Shown: positions 63,281 to 64,000 of the stretch, in pieces
Layout of the letters: the number at the start of each line of letters is the position of its first letter
How positions within the stretch are numbered: the first letter of the stretch is position 1
Assembly (NCBI RefSeq): GCF_029675105.1
Contig: NZ_JAQQFV010000002.1
Span: 434,001-498,000 of the forward strand
DNA: 64,000 nucleotides
Reading direction: 5' to 3'
Source: Nocardia anocheti
GTDB taxonomy: Bacteria > Actinomycetota > Actinomycetes > Mycobacteriales > Mycobacteriaceae
Notes under the pieces: model-generated
What the model saw: only the letters and a program-made list of their open reading frames with translations
Database searches by the model: none
Told to the model about the DNA's origin: nothing
Made by a program: the position numbers and the translations under genes

Positions 63281-64000
63281 TCAGCGCGGCGGGTGGGTCC
63301 GCGCCCAGTGTTCGGCGATATCGATCCGGCGCGCGACCCACACCCGGTCGTGGGCCCGCACATGGTCGAGGAAGCGTTCCAGCGCGGCGGTGCGCGCCGG
63401 GCGCCCCGCCAGGCGGCAGTGCAGGCCGACCGACAGCATCTTCGGATGCCCCCGCACCCCTTCGCGATACAGCACGTCGAAGGCGTCGCGCAGATGGGTG
63501 AAGAACTGTTCACCGCTGGGGAATCCGGCCGGGGACGCGTAGCGCATGTCGTTGGTGTCGAGGGTGTACGGGACCACCAGGTGCGACCGGCCCGCGACCT
63601 CGGTCCAGTACGGGAGGTCGTCGGCGTAGGAATCCGCGTCGTAGACGAACCCGCCGTGCTCGACCACCAGTTCCCGGGTATTCGGCGAGTCGCGGCCGGT
63701 GTACCAGCCGCGCGGCGCGGCACCGGTGAGTTCGGTGAGAATCCGTACCGCGGCGGCCATCTCGGCCCGTTCGGTCTCGCGGTCGACCAGCTGATAGGAC
63801 TTCCACCACAGGCCATGACAGGCGATCTCGTGCCCGAGTTCCCGAAAGGCCGCCACCGCTTCGGGATTGCGCCGCATGGCCTGCGCCACCGCGAAGACGG
63901 TCAGCGGCAAGCCATGCCGCTCGAAAACCCTGAGCACCCGCCACAATCCGGCCCGCGAACCGTACTCGTAGAGCGATTCCATGCTCATGTGCCGATTCGG
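63281..64000 (-). CDS. PuuE-type allantoinase/polysaccharide-deacetylase-fold protein (partial)
   Basis: The C-terminal 240 residues of a NodB-fold enzyme; the frame is open to the window edge, so the start lies outside. ESLYEYGSRAGLWRVLRVFERHGLPLTVF, HEIACHGLWWKSY, WYTGRDSPNTRELVVEHGGFVYDADSYADDLPYW and VVPYTLDTNDMRY are signatures of the PuuE group, which includes allantoinases of purine breakdown. Distinguishing allantoinase from a peptidoglycan deacetylase needs the missing part and context. Confidence 0.85.
   Translation of the reverse strand, partial: PNRHMSMESLYEYGSRAGLWRVLRVFERHGLPLTVFAVAQAMRRNPEAVAAFRELGHEIACHGLWWKSYQLVDRETERAEMAAAVRILTELTGAAPRGWYTGRDSPNTRELVVEHGGFVYDADSYADDLPYWTEVAGRSHLVVPYTLDTNDMRYASPAGFPSGEQFFTHLRDAFDVLYREGVRGHPKMLSVGLHCRLAGRPARTAALERFLDHVRAHDRVWVARRIDIAEHWARTHPPR

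Noticed and set aside
1..64000. tRNA, rRNA, insertion sequences or phage attachment sites
   Set aside because: No cloverleaf, transposase or integrase motif, or flanking direct repeat was recognised on reading both strands; a dedicated search was not possible.

Overview
The window looks like the chromosome of a mycolic-acid actinomycete, most likely Nocardia or a close relative. It is very GC-rich throughout. It carries mycothiol synthesis (MshA), an HbhA-type adhesin, antigen-85-like esterases, SenX3-RegX3, and a gene order that follows Mycobacterium tuberculosis roughly from Rv0491 down to Rv0467: regX3-senX3, gpm, YbjN-mshA, an SDR, L,D-transpeptidase, murB, DUF2505, DUF2993, deoC, DUF2516-hbhA-XRE, DUF445, TetR, fadB2, icl. 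The species is an inference; no rRNA or tRNA gene was seen.

Layout. 1-8.2 kb: phosphate two-component pair, a basic hypothetical protein, a broken serine hydrolase, DoxX-like protein, phosphoglycerate mutase, a KOW mini-protein, a ROK kinase, a secreted lipase and the coupled mshA-YbjN pair. 8.3-22.9 kb: an accessory block bounded by two paralogous antigen-85-like esterases. It holds a MAS-like polyketide synthase, a drug-type exporter and a PapA-like acyltransferase as a tight cassette, then a broken VapBC pair, a hydrolase fragment and a TetR-SDR-metallo-beta-lactamase-fold group with two matching operators. 23-31 kb: alpha/beta hydrolase, SDR, MscL, an FMN reductase coupled to an exporter, another MFS protein and an amidohydrolase. 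30.7-43.7 kb: the conserved cell-envelope core (L,D-transpeptidase, MurB, two DUF2505 proteins, methyltransferase, AbiEi-like protein, DUF2993, DeoC, GNAT, PurU, hydrolase, DUF2516, HbhA, XRE, DUF445, TetR). 43.8-56.4 kb: a UbiB kinase/enoyl-reductase/methyltransferase operon, a DsbA-VKOR disulfide pair, PPK2, an alanine symporter, an HtrA protease, an alcohol dehydrogenase, an AI-2E protein and a ZIP transporter. 56.5-64 kb: MetE, FadB2, isocitrate lyase with a 470-bp control region, a second lipase, a small secreted protein and the 3' part of a PuuE-type deacetylase.

Most unusual region. The 1951-residue PKS at 9591-15446 is an intact frame, but its ketosynthase is only about half size and lacks both catalytic-histidine motifs. 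The dehydratase has Glu where Asp is expected, the ketoreductase lacks the catalytic Tyr, no acyl-carrier domain is present, and a tandem 20-residue repeat fills an internal linker. The partner acyltransferase has Arg in place of its general-base His. The cassette is therefore either a disarmed relic that has kept its reading frames or a repurposed system; sequence alone cannot decide. Other notable signals are a PHO box before senX3, divergent leaderless promoters with overlapping -10 hexamers between murB and a DUF2505 gene, and several candidate operators.
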